A DNA stretch of 64,000 nucleotides, from contig NZ_CP019333.1 of NCBI RefSeq assembly GCF_002163875.1, forward strand, positions 2,344,364-2,408,363, in the 5' to 3' direction. The translations under genes were made by a program, and so were the position numbers. This DNA comes from Gilvibacter sp. SZ-19 (GTDB lineage Bacteria > Bacteroidota > Bacteroidia > Flavobacteriales > Flavobacteriaceae). This document shows positions 52,524-61,725 of the stretch, piece by piece; position 1 is the first letter of the stretch; each line of letters begins with the position of its first letter. The notes beneath the pieces are model-generated. The model saw only the letters and a program-made list of their open reading frames with translations, was not told where the DNA came from and searched no databases.

Positions 52524-53654
52524 ATGCAATTCAGCTTAGCAGCAAACGACCCACTTAGTAAAGCCCGTGCGGGCACGATTACCACAGATCACGGAACCAT
52601 AGAGACACCGATCTTTATGCCGGTTGGTACAGCCGGAACCGTGAAAGGCGTGCATCAGCGTGAGCTTAAAGAAGATATCGATCCGGATATCATTCTAGGG
52701 AACACTTACCATTTGTATTTACGCCCTAAAACGGACATCCTACAAAAGGCAGGAGGTTTGCATAAATTCATGAATTGGGACCGCAATATCTTAACCGATA
52801 GTGGTGGCTATCAGGTGTACTCACTTTCCGGAAATCGGAAGATCAAAGAAGAAGGGGTTAAGTTCCAATCGCATATAGATGGATCTTATCATATGTTCAC
52901 TCCAGAACGTGTAATGCAGATCCAGCGGGTTATAGGGGCAGATATCATCATGGCCTTTGACGAATGCACACCCTATCCATGCGACTACAATTACGCCAAA
53001 CGTTCCATGCTCATGACCCACCGTTGGTTGGATCGCTGCATAGCCGAACTCGACAAATTGCCTTACACCTACGACTATTCTCAGGCCTTCTTTCCGATAG
53101 TTCAGGGCAGTACCTACAAGGATTTACGGAAACAATCCGCAGAATATATAGCCAGCGTAGATGCCGTTGGAAATGCCATCGGGGGACTTTCGGTTGGTGA
53201 ACCTGCAGAAGAGATGTATGCCATGACCGAAGTGGTCACAGAAGTGTTGCCTTGGGATAAGCCTCGCTATTTGATGGGTGTTGGTACTCCGATAAATATT
53301 TTAGAGAATATCGCCTTAGGTGTAGATATGTTTGACTGTGTGATGCCAACAAGAAACGCGCGAAACGGAATGTTGTTCACCTCAGAAGGTACCATCAACA
53401 TCAAAAATAAAAAGTGGGAAGACGACTTTTCTGTGATAGACCCTATGGGACACACCTATGTAGATACGCAATACACCAAGGCATACCTAAAACACCTTTT
53501 CAGTGTTAACGAACTTTTAGGGAAACAAATCGCCACGATTCATAATTTAGGCTTTTATTTGTGGTTAGTCCGCGAAGCCAGACGACAGATCATTGCCGGA
53601 ACCTTTAAGTCTTGGAAAGACAAAATGGTGCGTCAAATGGACAAACGCTTGTAG
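52524..53654 (+). CDS. tgt: tRNA-guanine transglycosylase (queuosine synthesis)
   Basis: A 376-residue enzyme exchanging guanine-34 for preQ1 in tRNAs with GUN anticodons. The barrel signatures are present: PIFMPVGTAGTVKG, NTYHLYLRPK, LTDSGGYQVYSLS with the general-acid Asp, GGLSVGEP and DMFDCVMPTRNARNG with the nucleophile Asp. The usual zinc site (CxCxxC plus His) is absent: the equivalent segment near residues 307-327 reads IDPMGHTYVDTQYTKAYLKHL, with no Cys. I believe this is common in Bacteroidetes Tgt. It is followed 3 bases later by an LptF/G gene. Confidence 0.93.
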   Translation: MQFSLAANDPLSKARAGTITTDHGTIETPIFMPVGTAGTVKGVHQRELKEDIDPDIILGNTYHLYLRPKTDILQKAGGLHKFMNWDRNILTDSGGYQVYSLSGNRKIKEEGVKFQSHIDGSYHMFTPERVMQIQRVIGADIIMAFDECTPYPCDYNYAKRSMLMTHRWLDRCIAELDKLPYTYDYSQAFFPIVQGSTYKDLRKQSAEYIASVDAVGNAIGGLSVGEPAEEMYAMTEVVTEVLPWDKPRYLMGVGTPINILENIALGVDMFDCVMPTRNARNGMLFTSEGTINIKNKKWEDDFSVIDPMGHTYVDTQYTKAYLKHLFSVNELLGKQIATIHNLGFYLWLVREARRQIIAGTFKSWKDKMVRQMDKRL

Positions 53655-53657
53655 CAG

Positions 53658-54737
53658 ATGCTCTCAATTTTAGATCGTTACATACTTAAAAAGTACTTGG
53701 GCACCTTTCTGATGCTGCTCTTGCTTTTTATCCCCATTGGGATAACGGTTAACCTAGCCGAAAAGATCGATAAGATCTTGGCCAACGAGGTTCCGTTCTC
53801 TGAGGTAGCGCTTTACTACCTTCATTTTACGATCTACTTTGCAAATCTGCTGTTCCCCTTGTTCTTATTCCTATCGGTGATCTGGTTCACTTCTAAAATG
53901 GCTAACAAGACAGAAGTGATCGCATTCTTGAGCAGTGGGGTCTCCTTTTACCGCTTTTTACGCCCTTATATGATAGGGGCGACCATAGTGTGTATCGGTG
54001 CGTTGTTTCTGGGGATGTATCTCGCCCCAATGGCGAGTAAAGGCTTTAACGAGTTTACCTATCAATACCTGAAACGCGGCAAGAAAGATCGCGATCAGAC
54101 CAACGTTTACCGACAGATCAACGAAACCGACTATATCTATGTGAGTTACTTTAACCCCAAGAATCAGATGGGGCGTAACTTTACCCTAGAACATGTGGTG
54201 GACAACAAATTGGTCTATAAGCTCAGTGCGAATAGGATCAAGTACAACTTAGAAGATAGTACTTACACTTTAAGTAACTACACCAAGAGGATAGTAGGGG
54301 AGCGCGAAGATAAACTGATAATAAAAAACAAACTCGACACAGTCTTTTCTTTTGATCTAGAGGATTTGACTCCTCTAGAATACATTGCCGAAACCTTGAA
54401 CTACAACGAGCTCAATCGTTTTATCGACAAGGAAAAGGCTAGGGGGTCGTCCTACATTAGTCGCTATGAGATCGTTAGGAATAAACGCTGGAGTTTACCT
54501 ATCTCCGCCTATATTTTGACCATTATTGCTGTAGCTGTGTCATCTATAAAAAGACGTGGCGGTATGGGAGTAAACCTCGCGTTTGGTATTGGATTGGGAA
54601 TGGTCTTTGTCTTTTTCGACAAGATCTTTGGAACTTTGGCAGAACAGAGCGATTTCTCTCCTTTAGTGGCAACGTGGTTCCCGAACATCGTTTTTGCCAT
54701 CTTGGCTGTTTATCTGCTCTACAATGCTAAGCGTTAA
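53658..54737 (+). CDS. LptF/LptG-family lipopolysaccharide export permease
   Basis: A 359-residue inner-membrane protein (YjgP/YjgQ family). Three N-terminal helices (LGTFLMLLLLFIPIGITVNLAEK, a helix around LLFPLFLFLSVIWF, and MIGATIVCIGALFLGMYLAP) precede a periplasmic beta-jellyroll (~130-265), then three C-terminal helices. It is one half of the LptB2FG transporter that extracts LPS; LptF versus LptG cannot be told safely. It follows tgt by 3 bases and overlaps the EamA transporter by 14 bases. Confidence 0.9.
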   Translation: MLSILDRYILKKYLGTFLMLLLLFIPIGITVNLAEKIDKILANEVPFSEVALYYLHFTIYFANLLFPLFLFLSVIWFTSKMANKTEVIAFLSSGVSFYRFLRPYMIGATIVCIGALFLGMYLAPMASKGFNEFTYQYLKRGKKDRDQTNVYRQINETDYIYVSYFNPKNQMGRNFTLEHVVDNKLVYKLSANRIKYNLEDSTYTLSNYTKRIVGEREDKLIIKNKLDTVFSFDLEDLTPLEYIAETLNYNELNRFIDKEKARGSSYISRYEIVRNKRWSLPISAYILTIIAVAVSSIKRRGGMGVNLAFGIGLGMVFVFFDKIFGTLAEQSDFSPLVATWFPNIVFAILAVYLLYNAKR

Positions 54738-55626
54738 ACAGGGACAATACCTGCACTTACACCTTATTGTATTTATCTGGGGTTTCACGGCTGTACTTGG
54801 CGCCTTGATCTCTTTAGATGCTATCCCTTTGGTTGCATATCGGATGAGTTTTGCCGCCATCTTCCTTTTCCTGTTTGCCCTTCTGACTAAAAAAAGATTA
54901 CGCTTCTCTTGGAAGATCCAGTTAAAATTTGCCGTTGCCGGGCTTCTCATTGCCTTGCATTGGTTGGCGTTCTTTGGGGCGGTCAAGGTCTCTAATGTAT
55001 CAGTGACGCTGGCGGTAATGTCTACCGGGGCCTTCTTTGCAGCTTTTTTGGAACCTATTTTTTTAAAGCGTAAACTCATCATCTATGAGGTTGTATTTGG
55101 CCTTTTGGCTATGTGTGGTCTCGCCTTGATCTTTAAGGTAGAGTCTCAATATACCTTAGGAATACTATTAGCCTTAGGTTCCTCTTTTCTAGGAGCGTGT
55201 TTTACCATATACAATGCACAATTGGTAAAGCAGCATCAGGCCGGGTCGATAGGTCTCTTTGAAATGGCCTATGGAGCACTATTTGTTTTGGGTTATTTGG
55301 CGCTTAGTGGGGCAATTTCTGCGGATTTTTTCTTGCTGAGTAGTCGCGATTGGGCATATGTCTTGGTATTGGCTTCTGTCTGTACCGCTTATGCGTTTGT
55401 GGCTTCTGTGCACGTAATGCGCTGGCTTAGTGCCTACACTGTAATGCTCACAGTAAATCTCGAACCGGTTTACGGAATACTTTTGGGCTTATGGATTCTT
55501 GGCGATGCTGAACATATGCAAGCCGAGTTCTATCTGGGGGCAGCACTTATTTTACTGACTGTCATTGCCAACGGTATCCTCAAATTATCCAAGGCTAGAA
55601 AAACGAGATCTGAAACTACGGGATAA
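54724..55626 (+). CDS. EamA-family (DMT) transporter
   Basis: A 300-residue membrane protein with about ten helices in two EamA repeats. The first repeat has LIVFIWGFTAVLGALISLDAIPLVAYRMSFAA; the second starts around GILLALGSSFLGACFTIYNAQLVKQ and includes MLTVNLEPVYGILLGLWILGD, a common DMT signature. Metabolite export or import; substrate unknown. The ATG at 54724 overlaps the LptF/G stop region by 14 bases, so it is the third gene of a tgt-lptF/G-eamA run. Confidence 0.9.
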   Translation: MLSVKQGQYLHLHLIVFIWGFTAVLGALISLDAIPLVAYRMSFAAIFLFLFALLTKKRLRFSWKIQLKFAVAGLLIALHWLAFFGAVKVSNVSVTLAVMSTGAFFAAFLEPIFLKRKLIIYEVVFGLLAMCGLALIFKVESQYTLGILLALGSSFLGACFTIYNAQLVKQHQAGSIGLFEMAYGALFVLGYLALSGAISADFFLLSSRDWAYVLVLASVCTAYAFVASVHVMRWLSAYTVMLTVNLEPVYGILLGLWILGDAEHMQAEFYLGAALILLTVIANGILKLSKARKTRSETTG

Positions 55627-55638
55627 ACCCAAAGTTCT

Positions 55639-55646
55639 TATATTTG
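55639..55646 (+). promoter_or_regulatory. -7 promoter element for accA
   Basis: TATATTTG, 37 bases upstream of the accA ATG; only a CTG at 24 bp as possible -33. Confidence 0.5.
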
Positions 55647-55683
55647 TGAGCTAACCACCCACATAAAAACTGAAGTAAAAATC

Positions 55684-56637
55684 ATGGAGTATCTTGATTT
55701 TGAATTACCGATAAAAGAGCTGCAGGAGCAGTATGAGAAAGCCTGTAAAATAGGCGAGGAGAGTGATGTTGATGTGACCAACACCTGCAAGCAGATCGAG
55801 AAAAAACTCAAGGAGACCAAAAAGGATATTTATAAGAATCTGACCCCTTGGCAACGCGTCCAATTGTCCAGACATCCTAATCGCCCATATACGCTAGATT
55901 ATATCAAAGCTATTTGTGGCGATTCTTTTTTGGAATTACACGGTGACAGAAATGTCAAGGACGACAAGGCTATGATCGGAGGTCTGGGTAAGATAGGAGA
56001 TCAGTCGTATATGTTCATCGGGCAGCAGAAAGGCTATAATACCAAAACGCGACAGTACCGAAATTTTGGTATGGCGAATCCGGAAGGCTATCGCAAGGCC
56101 CTGCGTCTTATGAAAATGGCAGAAAAATTCGGAGTGCCTGTTGTCACTTTGATCGATACTCCTGGTGCCTACCCTGGTTTAGAAGCCGAAGAGCGTGGAC
56201 AGGGAGAGGCAATTGCGCGCAATATCTTAGAGATGACACGCCTTAAAGTGCCGATCATTGTGGTAATTATTGGCGAAGGAGCTAGTGGTGGTGCCTTAGG
56301 TATAGGTGTGGGAGATACTGTGCTAATGTTGGAAAACACCTGGTACTCTGTGATCTCACCAGAAAGCTGTTCTTCTATTCTTTGGCGTAGCTGGGAGTAT
56401 AAAGAACAGGCAGCCGAGGCCTTAAAGCTTACGGCCACTGATATGAAGAAGCTCAAACTTATCGACACTATCGTTAAAGAACCCCTTGGTGGAGCACACA
56501 GCGATCGCGAAGGTATCTTTACAACAGTAGCTAAGGAGATTGAAAAATCTTTTGACGAGCTCAAGAACTTATCCCCAACCGAATTGGTTGAAAAACGCAT
56601 GGATAAGTATTCCGAAATGGGAGTCTTTAAAGGGTAA
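55684..56637 (+). CDS. accA: Acetyl-CoA carboxylase carboxyltransferase subunit alpha
   Basis: A 317-residue subunit of the carboxyltransferase that passes CO2 from biotin to acetyl-CoA, starting fatty-acid synthesis. It has the AccA features: N-terminal [92 protein letters not shown] and [17 protein letters not shown]. Length is normal. Transcribed alone before dnaB. Confidence 0.96.
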   Translation: MEYLDFELPIKELQEQYEKACKIGEESDVDVTNTCKQIEKKLKETKKDIYKNLTPWQRVQLSRHPNRPYTLDYIKAICGDSFLELHGDRNVKDDKAMIGGLGKIGDQSYMFIGQQKGYNTKTRQYRNFGMANPEGYRKALRLMKMAEKFGVPVVTLIDTPGAYPGLEAEERGQGEAIARNILEMTRLKVPIIVVIIGEGASGGALGIGVGDTVLMLENTWYSVISPESCSSILWRSWEYKEQAAEALKLTATDMKKLKLIDTIVKEPLGGAHSDREGIFTTVAKEIEKSFDELKNLSPTELVEKRMDKYSEMGVFKG

Positions 56638-56804
56638 GTCTTGTAAAATAAGGACTTAGCGAAAGCACTCATTTATAAGCTTTTACTTTTCTAGGGTTAT
56701 TAACAATAATCAGCAGTTCTTAACAGTTAAAATGTTAATAGCTGGTGGACATCGGTTGCTACAAAAACTAGTGCAGCTGATAACAATTTATTTACATTCG
56801 CTGC

Positions 56805-58343
56805 ATGGAAAATTTGCAACCTCGCACAAACTACGGTCAACGGAAATCTCAGGTTATTTCACTTGAAAAAGGGAAATTGCCTCCGCAAGCTGTTGATTTA
56901 GAGGAGGTTGTGTTGGGAGCCATGATGATCGACAAAAAAGGAGTTGATGAGGTGATCGATATCCTTCATCCCGACGCCTTTTACAAGGAAGCGCATCAGC
57001 ACATCTTTGAGGCGATTCACAAATTATTCGAAAACAGCCAGCCTGTAGACTTATTAACCGTTTCGGCTCAGCTCAAGAAGGACGGGCAACTCGAATTGGT
57101 AGGAGGAGAATTCTATCTGATCCAATTGACTCAAAAAGTGTCTTCTTCTGCACACATTGAGTTCCATGCTCGGATCATTTTACAGAAGTTTATTCAGCGC
57201 AGTTTGATCAAGATCTCCAACGAGATCATCGAAGAGTCTTACGACGAAGCCACGGATGTATTTGACCTTTTGGACAATGCAGAATCCAAGCTTTATGAGA
57301 TCACTCAAGGAAATATAAAGCGCTCTTCAGAGACTGCACAGAATTTGGTTATTCAGGCCAAAAAACGTATCGAGGAGATCGCTAACAAGGAAGGGCTTTC
57401 GGGTATCCCTTCTGGGTTTACTCAATTGGACAAGCTCACCTCTGGTTGGCAGCCCTCGGATTTAATTATTGTTGCAGCACGTCCGGGTATGGGTAAAACG
57501 GCCTTGACCTTATCGATGGCCAGAAACATGGCCGTGGAGCACCAGATCCCTGTAGCCTTCTTTTCTCTGGAGATGTCTTCCGTACAGTTGATCACTCGTT
57601 TGATCTCCTCAGAAACTGGTCTGAGTTCCGAAAAGTTGCGTACCGGAAATTTAGAGCAACACGAATGGGAGCAACTAAACGTTAAGGTAAAAGACTTGGA
57701 AAGAGCACCGCTTTTCATTGACGATACACCTTCGCTCTCCATTTTCGATCTGCGAGCAAAAGCCAGACGTCTTAAGTCACAGCACGACATTCAAATGGTC
57801 GTGATCGACTACTTACAGCTTATGACTGCTGGTGGAAGTCAAAAAGGAGGGAACCGTGAACAAGAGATATCTACCATTTCGCGAAACCTAAAGGCATTGG
57901 CCAAGGAATTGAACGTACCTGTAATTGCCCTTTCGCAGTTATCGCGTGCCGTAGAGACCCGTGGAGGTAGTAAGAGACCCTTGCTTTCTGACCTTCGTGA
58001 ATCTGGAGCCATTGAGCAAGATGCAGATATAGTATCCTTTATCTATCGTCCGGAATACTATAAAATTGACGAATGGGATGACGAAGAACGCAGCCCAACT
58101 GCAGGTCAAGCTGAGTTTATTGTAGCAAAACACCGTAATGGTGGCTTGGATGAGATTCGCTTGAAATTCATCGGACATTTAGGTCGTTTTGAGAATTTGG
58201 AGACCTTTGATTCTCCGTTCGAGTTCCATTCTCGTATGAATGCTGCTGCTAATGACGATACCTTTAAGCCAGACAGTTTCCCATCCGCAGAAGACGCCTT
58301 TGATGGTCCTGCAAGTCCTCCGGATGACGATATTCCATTCTAG
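56805..58343 (+). CDS. dnaB: Replicative DNA helicase DnaB
   Basis: A 512-residue hexameric helicase. The N-terminal collar domain (~25-125; LPPQAVDLEEVVLGAMMID) is joined to a RecA-like core: Walker A AARPGMGKTALTLSMARN, SLEMSSVQL, Walker B VVIDYLQLM, the DnaB signature LSRAVETRGGSKRPLLSDLRESGAIEQDAD and the arginine-finger region VAKHRNGGLDEI. The C-terminal ~40 residues are Asp/Pro-rich. No intein or insertion is visible. It follows accA after 167 bases. Confidence 0.96.
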   Translation: MENLQPRTNYGQRKSQVISLEKGKLPPQAVDLEEVVLGAMMIDKKGVDEVIDILHPDAFYKEAHQHIFEAIHKLFENSQPVDLLTVSAQLKKDGQLELVGGEFYLIQLTQKVSSSAHIEFHARIILQKFIQRSLIKISNEIIEESYDEATDVFDLLDNAESKLYEITQGNIKRSSETAQNLVIQAKKRIEEIANKEGLSGIPSGFTQLDKLTSGWQPSDLIIVAARPGMGKTALTLSMARNMAVEHQIPVAFFSLEMSSVQLITRLISSETGLSSEKLRTGNLEQHEWEQLNVKVKDLERAPLFIDDTPSLSIFDLRAKARRLKSQHDIQMVVIDYLQLMTAGGSQKGGNREQEISTISRNLKALAKELNVPVIALSQLSRAVETRGGSKRPLLSDLRESGAIEQDADIVSFIYRPEYYKIDEWDDEERSPTAGQAEFIVAKHRNGGLDEIRLKFIGHLGRFENLETFDSPFEFHSRMNAAANDDTFKPDSFPSAEDAFDGPASPPDDDIPF

Positions 58344-58414
58344 GATTCGCCTCTAGCTGCTAAATCTATATTAAAGGACAAGCTTGGAACGCTTTTTGTC
58401 GTTATCTTAGCCTT

Positions 58415-59671
58415 ATGCGTATATGGATTTTTATCTTCTTATTCTTTGGAGTCTTTTCTGCAAAGGCCTCTTATATTCTGATCCCTATGGATGCAGAAGG
58501 GCAGACCGAACACCTTAAGGCCTATGGTATAACCTATTGGACCTTAGAAAAGAACCTAAAGGTAAAATGGCTGTTGAATTATCGAGGTGGATCTTTTTTA
58601 CTCCCAGATTCTGAGACCATTCGTAAAGAATGTCAAATTAGAGGAGTTCAATTCGAGGTCATTTCCGATTCAAAAACCGAAGAAATTCTAAATCTAATTG
58701 CCAGCCCATCTCAAAATATGGAGGCGGTTGTATTAGAAAAGGCACCACGCATTGCAGTCTATTCTCCCAAGGGAAATCAACCTTGGGACGACGCCGTAAC
58801 CATGGTGTTGACCTATGCGGAGATTCCGTATACAGTTATTTACGATGAGGAGGTACTAAGCGATCAGCTCATTCTTTACGATTGGCTGCACCTGCATCAC
58901 GAAGATTTTACGGGTCAGTACGGAAAATTCTACCGTAGTTTTAGATCTGCTCCTTGGTATATCGAAGAAAAACGGCTTGCAGAAGAACGTGCGGCCAAGC
59001 TCGGTTATAATAAGGTGTCTGAATCAAAGAGGGATGTGGCACTCAAGATCAGAGATTATGTAGTTGGTGGTGGATTCATGTTTGCTATGTGTAGTGCTAC
59101 AGATAGTTTTGATATTGCTCTGGCAGCCGCCGGAGTGGATATTTGCGAAGCCATGTTTGACGGCGACCCTTCAGAGGGAGGTTACCAAAGTAAGCTAGAC
59201 TACTCTAGGAGTTTTGCTTTTACAGACTTTATCTTAGAGCGCAGCCCTAACGTTTACGAGTTCTCTGATATTGATATGACCCGTAAGCGTGCTATTCCCA
59301 AAGAGACCGACTATTTTTCCTTAATGGATTACTCTGCCAAATGGGATCCTATTCCAACTATGTTAGTGCAAAACCACACCGCGTTGGTGAAGGGTTTTAT
59401 GGGGCAGACAACCTCTTATGATCGAAATTTGATCAAAGCTAATGTGCTGATCATGGGTGAGAATAAGACCAATGGGGAGGCTCGATATATTCACGGAATC
59501 AAAGGCAAAGGGTTCTTTACTTTTTACGGCGGACACGATCCTGAAGACTATACCCATAGAGTAGGAGATGCTCCAACAGAGCTGGCTCTCCACCCAACTT
59601 CTCCCGGCTACAGGCTCATTCTTAATAATGTGTTGTTTCCGGCGGCTAAGAAAAAGCGCCAAAAAACTTGA
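58415..59671 (+). CDS. Secreted amidotransferase-like protein of unknown function
   Basis: A 418-residue protein with a Sec signal peptide (ending SAKAS). Similar flavobacterial proteins are often labelled 'asparagine synthetase B', but none of the AsnB motifs are present. The core has GGGFMFAMCSATDSFDIALAAAG, which looks like the nucleophile elbow of a class I amidotransferase fold with Cys in MCSA, and KGKGFFTFYGGHDPEDYTHR, a His-containing segment as in ThuA/GATase-like proteins. Since it is exported, glutamine hydrolysis for synthesis is unlikely. Real function unknown. Transcribed alone. Confidence 0.75.
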   Translation: MRIWIFIFLFFGVFSAKASYILIPMDAEGQTEHLKAYGITYWTLEKNLKVKWLLNYRGGSFLLPDSETIRKECQIRGVQFEVISDSKTEEILNLIASPSQNMEAVVLEKAPRIAVYSPKGNQPWDDAVTMVLTYAEIPYTVIYDEEVLSDQLILYDWLHLHHEDFTGQYGKFYRSFRSAPWYIEEKRLAEERAAKLGYNKVSESKRDVALKIRDYVVGGGFMFAMCSATDSFDIALAAAGVDICEAMFDGDPSEGGYQSKLDYSRSFAFTDFILERSPNVYEFSDIDMTRKRAIPKETDYFSLMDYSAKWDPIPTMLVQNHTALVKGFMGQTTSYDRNLIKANVLIMGENKTNGEARYIHGIKGKGFFTFYGGHDPEDYTHRVGDAPTELALHPTSPGYRLILNNVLFPAAKKKRQKT

Positions 59672-59968
59672 TCAATTGTAGAGTGGAAAGTACTTGAAGT
59701 ACTTCGGATATTCTTGTCGTGGTTTAAAGGCTATAACGGTTTCCTCATAAGCTAGAGAAGACTCTGTTATCACTACGTGATCGGCTTCTAGCTTCGCTTT
59801 TTCAAACTCCTTTTCGCTGACCAAGCATACTGTTTTATAAAACGGGCCTGCCAACCACTCTTTTACGGTATCATCATTGGAATACTTCAGATAGCAAGCC
59901 AAGCTGGCGTGTGCAACGCCAACGACAGCTTTTCCCGTAGGGATGCTATCTTTAACAAGGATGTACAT
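59672..59968 (-). CDS. PTH2-like small protein
   Basis: A 98-residue soluble protein starting MYILVKDSIPTGKAVVGVAHASLACY, similar to the opening strand and helix of type 2 peptidyl-tRNA hydrolases (K-x-x-x-Q-x-x-HA), then WLAGPFYKTVCLVSEKEFEKAKLEADHVVITESSL and TVIAFKPR. The archaeal-type PTH2 catalytic Lys is represented by GKAVVG. The assignment is a fold-level guess; a peptidyl-tRNA or aminoacyl-tRNA hydrolase role is possible. A GTG at 59983 could add five residues. It abuts the convergent upstream gene with no gap. Confidence 0.6.
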   Translation of the reverse strand: MYILVKDSIPTGKAVVGVAHASLACYLKYSNDDTVKEWLAGPFYKTVCLVSEKEFEKAKLEADHVVITESSLAYEETVIAFKPRQEYPKYFKYFPLYN

Positions 59969-60100
59969 TTTTAGATTGGGCACGACTATATTTTTTAAAA
60001 GAGCGCCATTTTGTTTAGGCTAAAGCTAGTGAGAAATTACTTAAATACACGAATTGATAAATCAGTATATGGACTGTTTATGAGAGTGGTTAATAATCGC

Positions 60101-60136
60101 CTAACTTAAAACTGGGGTGGGTGTGGAACGCCCCGG
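60101..60136. repeat. Hairpin repeat R1
   Basis: Shares 29 of 36 bases with R2. Its core hairpin is GGGTGT (60119-60124), loop GGA, ACGCCC (60128-60133). Confidence 0.65.
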
Positions 60137-60322
60137 TTTAGGTCCAATCTAGAACTCTTATACTGCCAGTAAGAAACGATAGAATCTTATCGATTCTATT
60201 CAAATTAAGAGTCACTTAGGACTGTATTCGTATTGCATTGCTGTGGTGGTAGCAGTATCACAATTACCCAATCTAATTGATGAATCTGTAGGGGTTAGAC
60301 TTTATTATTGTCACAAAACAAC

Positions 60323-60358
60323 TTAACTTAAAATTGGGGAGGGCATGGAATGCCCCGC
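60323..60358. repeat. Hairpin repeat R2
   Basis: Same layout as R1 with core GGGCAT (60341-60346), loop GGA, ATGCCC (60350-60355). Relative to R1, the fifth pair changed from G-C to A-T and the fourth from T-G to C-G, so pairing is kept by paired changes. Confidence 0.65.
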
Positions 60359-60395
60359 CATTATCCCAACACGCCAATCGACTATGTTCAAAAAC

Positions 60396-60427
60396 AAAAA
60401 GCCCCACTCCAAGGAGCAGGGCTTTTT
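60396..60427. terminator. Terminator of the thrS-infC-rpmI-rplT operon
   Basis: AAAAAGCCC..CTCC (60396-60410) pairs with GGAG..GGGCTTTTT (60413-60427) with a 2x2 internal mismatch. Runs of A upstream become a T-tract on the leftward strand. Confidence 0.85.
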
Positions 60428-60463
60428 AGCGAAATAATATGTTATTGATTAGGCCTAAAGCCC

Positions 60464-60808
60464 TTACTTGATCTTATCGACAATCGCTTTAAAAGCTTCT
60501 GGGTGGTTCATGGCCAAATCGGCAAGAACTTTTCTGTTCAAGTCGATATTGTTGGCTTTCAACTGTCCCATAAACTTAGAATACGACATACCGTGCTCAC
60601 GGGCACCTGCATTGATACGGGTGATCCAAAGAGCTCTAAACGTTCTTTTCTTAGCACGACGATCTCTATAGCTATATTGCATAGCTTTTTCAACCGCGTT
60701 TTTCGCTACTGTCCAAACGTTCTTACGACGTCCAAAGTAACCTTTGGCATGCTTCATCACCTTTTTTCTTCGGGCTCTTGAAGCAACTGCATTTACTGAT
60801 CTTGGCAT
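60464..60808 (-). CDS. rplT: 50S ribosomal protein L20
   Basis: A 114-residue, strongly basic protein. [30 protein letters not shown] is the L20 N-terminal extension, and [24 protein letters not shown] and the [12 protein letters not shown] end are the globular domain. Full length. Last gene of the operon, followed by a terminator. In some bacteria L20 feeds back on its own operon mRNA; no clear L20-binding pseudoknot was identified here. Confidence 0.97.
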   Translation of the reverse strand: MPRSVNAVASRARRKKVMKHAKGYFGRRKNVWTVAKNAVEKAMQYSYRDRRAKKRTFRALWITRINAGAREHGMSYSKFMGQLKANNIDLNRKVLADLAMNHPEAFKAIVDKIK

Positions 60809-60904
60809 AATTTACTTGTTTTTTGTAGCAGGCGATTCATTTAAGAATACTTTTTAGTTGTGCCTGACTCCAGGGTTATTACTCGTTTAAACCGGTGAAA
60901 GTTA

Positions 60905-61102
60905 TTACTTCATGCGAAGCATTTGTTTCACATTGTCCTCGTCCGCTTTATGTACGACAGTGTCGTGCGTCAAGGCTAGCTTGCGTTTCTTAGACTTTTT
61001 AGTCAAGATGTGACTCTTAAACGCGTGCTTTCTTTTGATTTTACCAGTTCCGGTCAGCTTAAAACGCTTCTTGGCGCTGGATTTTGTTTTTTGTTTAGGC
61101 AT
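60905..61102 (-). CDS. rpmI: 50S ribosomal protein L35
   Basis: A 65-residue basic protein starting [37 protein letters not shown], the complete L35 signature, ending LRMK. It lies 34 bases after infC and 96 before rplT in the conserved operon order. Confidence 0.97.
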   Translation of the reverse strand: MPKQKTKSSAKKRFKLTGTGKIKRKHAFKSHILTKKSKKRKLALTHDTVVHKADEDNVKQMLRMK

Positions 61103-61136
61103 TGTTCCTAAGGTTTATAATTATCTCGCTTTCTCT

Positions 61137-61694
61137 TTATTTCTTTTTTGGAGCGATGAACATGATCATACGCTTCCCTTCCAGCTTAGGCATTTGTTCT
61201 ACCTTGCCGTATTCTTCTAGTTCCTGAGCCAAACGCAGCAGCAAAATCTGCCCTTGGTCTTTGTAGATGATCGAACGACCTTTAAAGAATACATACGCTT
61301 TCAACTTAGCACCATCTTGCAAGAATTTAATGGCATGCTTCTTTTTAAACTCGTAATCGTGATCGTCTGTGTTTGGACCAAAACGAATCTCTTTGATCGT
61401 TACTTTGGTCGCTTTGGCCTTTAGAGCCTTTTCTCTTTTCTTTTGTTCGTAAACGAACTTCTTGTAATCGATGGCCTTACATACCGGTGGATTCGCATTA
61501 GGCGAGATCTCTACCAGGTCCAGTTCCAGATCTGCTGCGATCTGCTTGGCTTTGGCAAGTGGGTAAACACCAACTTCTACATTATCTCCAACAAGGCGTA
61601 CCTCGGGAGCTTTGATCTTGTCATTAATTCTGTGTTGATCTTCTTTTATGATCCTTGCCGGACCTCTTCTTCCTCTTTTTCTTCGTATTGCTAT
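61137..61694 (-). CDS. infC: Translation initiation factor IF-3 with non-standard start codon
   Basis: A 185-residue IF-3. The N-terminal domain reads [28 protein letters not shown] and continues [30 protein letters not shown]; the C-terminal domain has [24 protein letters not shown] and [23 protein letters not shown]. No ATG, GTG or TTG lies in frame before the middle of the protein; an in-frame TAA stands two codons upstream of ATA at 61692-61694, and the usual Bacteroidetes start (M)[10 protein letters not shown] fits exactly if ATA is the start. Rare starts in infC are known to allow IF-3 feedback control. 31 bases after thrS. Confidence 0.93.
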   Translation of the reverse strand: MAIRRKRGRRGPARIIKEDQHRINDKIKAPEVRLVGDNVEVGVYPLAKAKQIAADLELDLVEISPNANPPVCKAIDYKKFVYEQKKREKALKAKATKVTIKEIRFGPNTDDHDYEFKKKHAIKFLQDGAKLKAYVFFKGRSIIYKDQGQILLLRLAQELEEYGKVEQMPKLEGKRMIMFIAPKKK

Positions 61695-61725
61695 GACTTA
61701 AAAATATTAGTCCCTTATCGGGCTG

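Larger units (their letters stand above)
59984..60389. other. Gene-free region with repeats downstream of rplT
   Basis: No plausible gene in either strand. It holds two related 36-base repeats (60101-60136 and 60323-60358), a hairpin ATAGAATC/GATTCTAT (60179-60186, 60192-60199) and otherwise unstructured AT-rich DNA. It may contain an untranslated RNA; I cannot assign a known family. Confidence 0.5.

Noticed and set aside
56169..56672. 167-codon open frame antisense to accA
   Set aside because: Lies wholly opposite conserved accA motifs; Ser-rich shadow translation.
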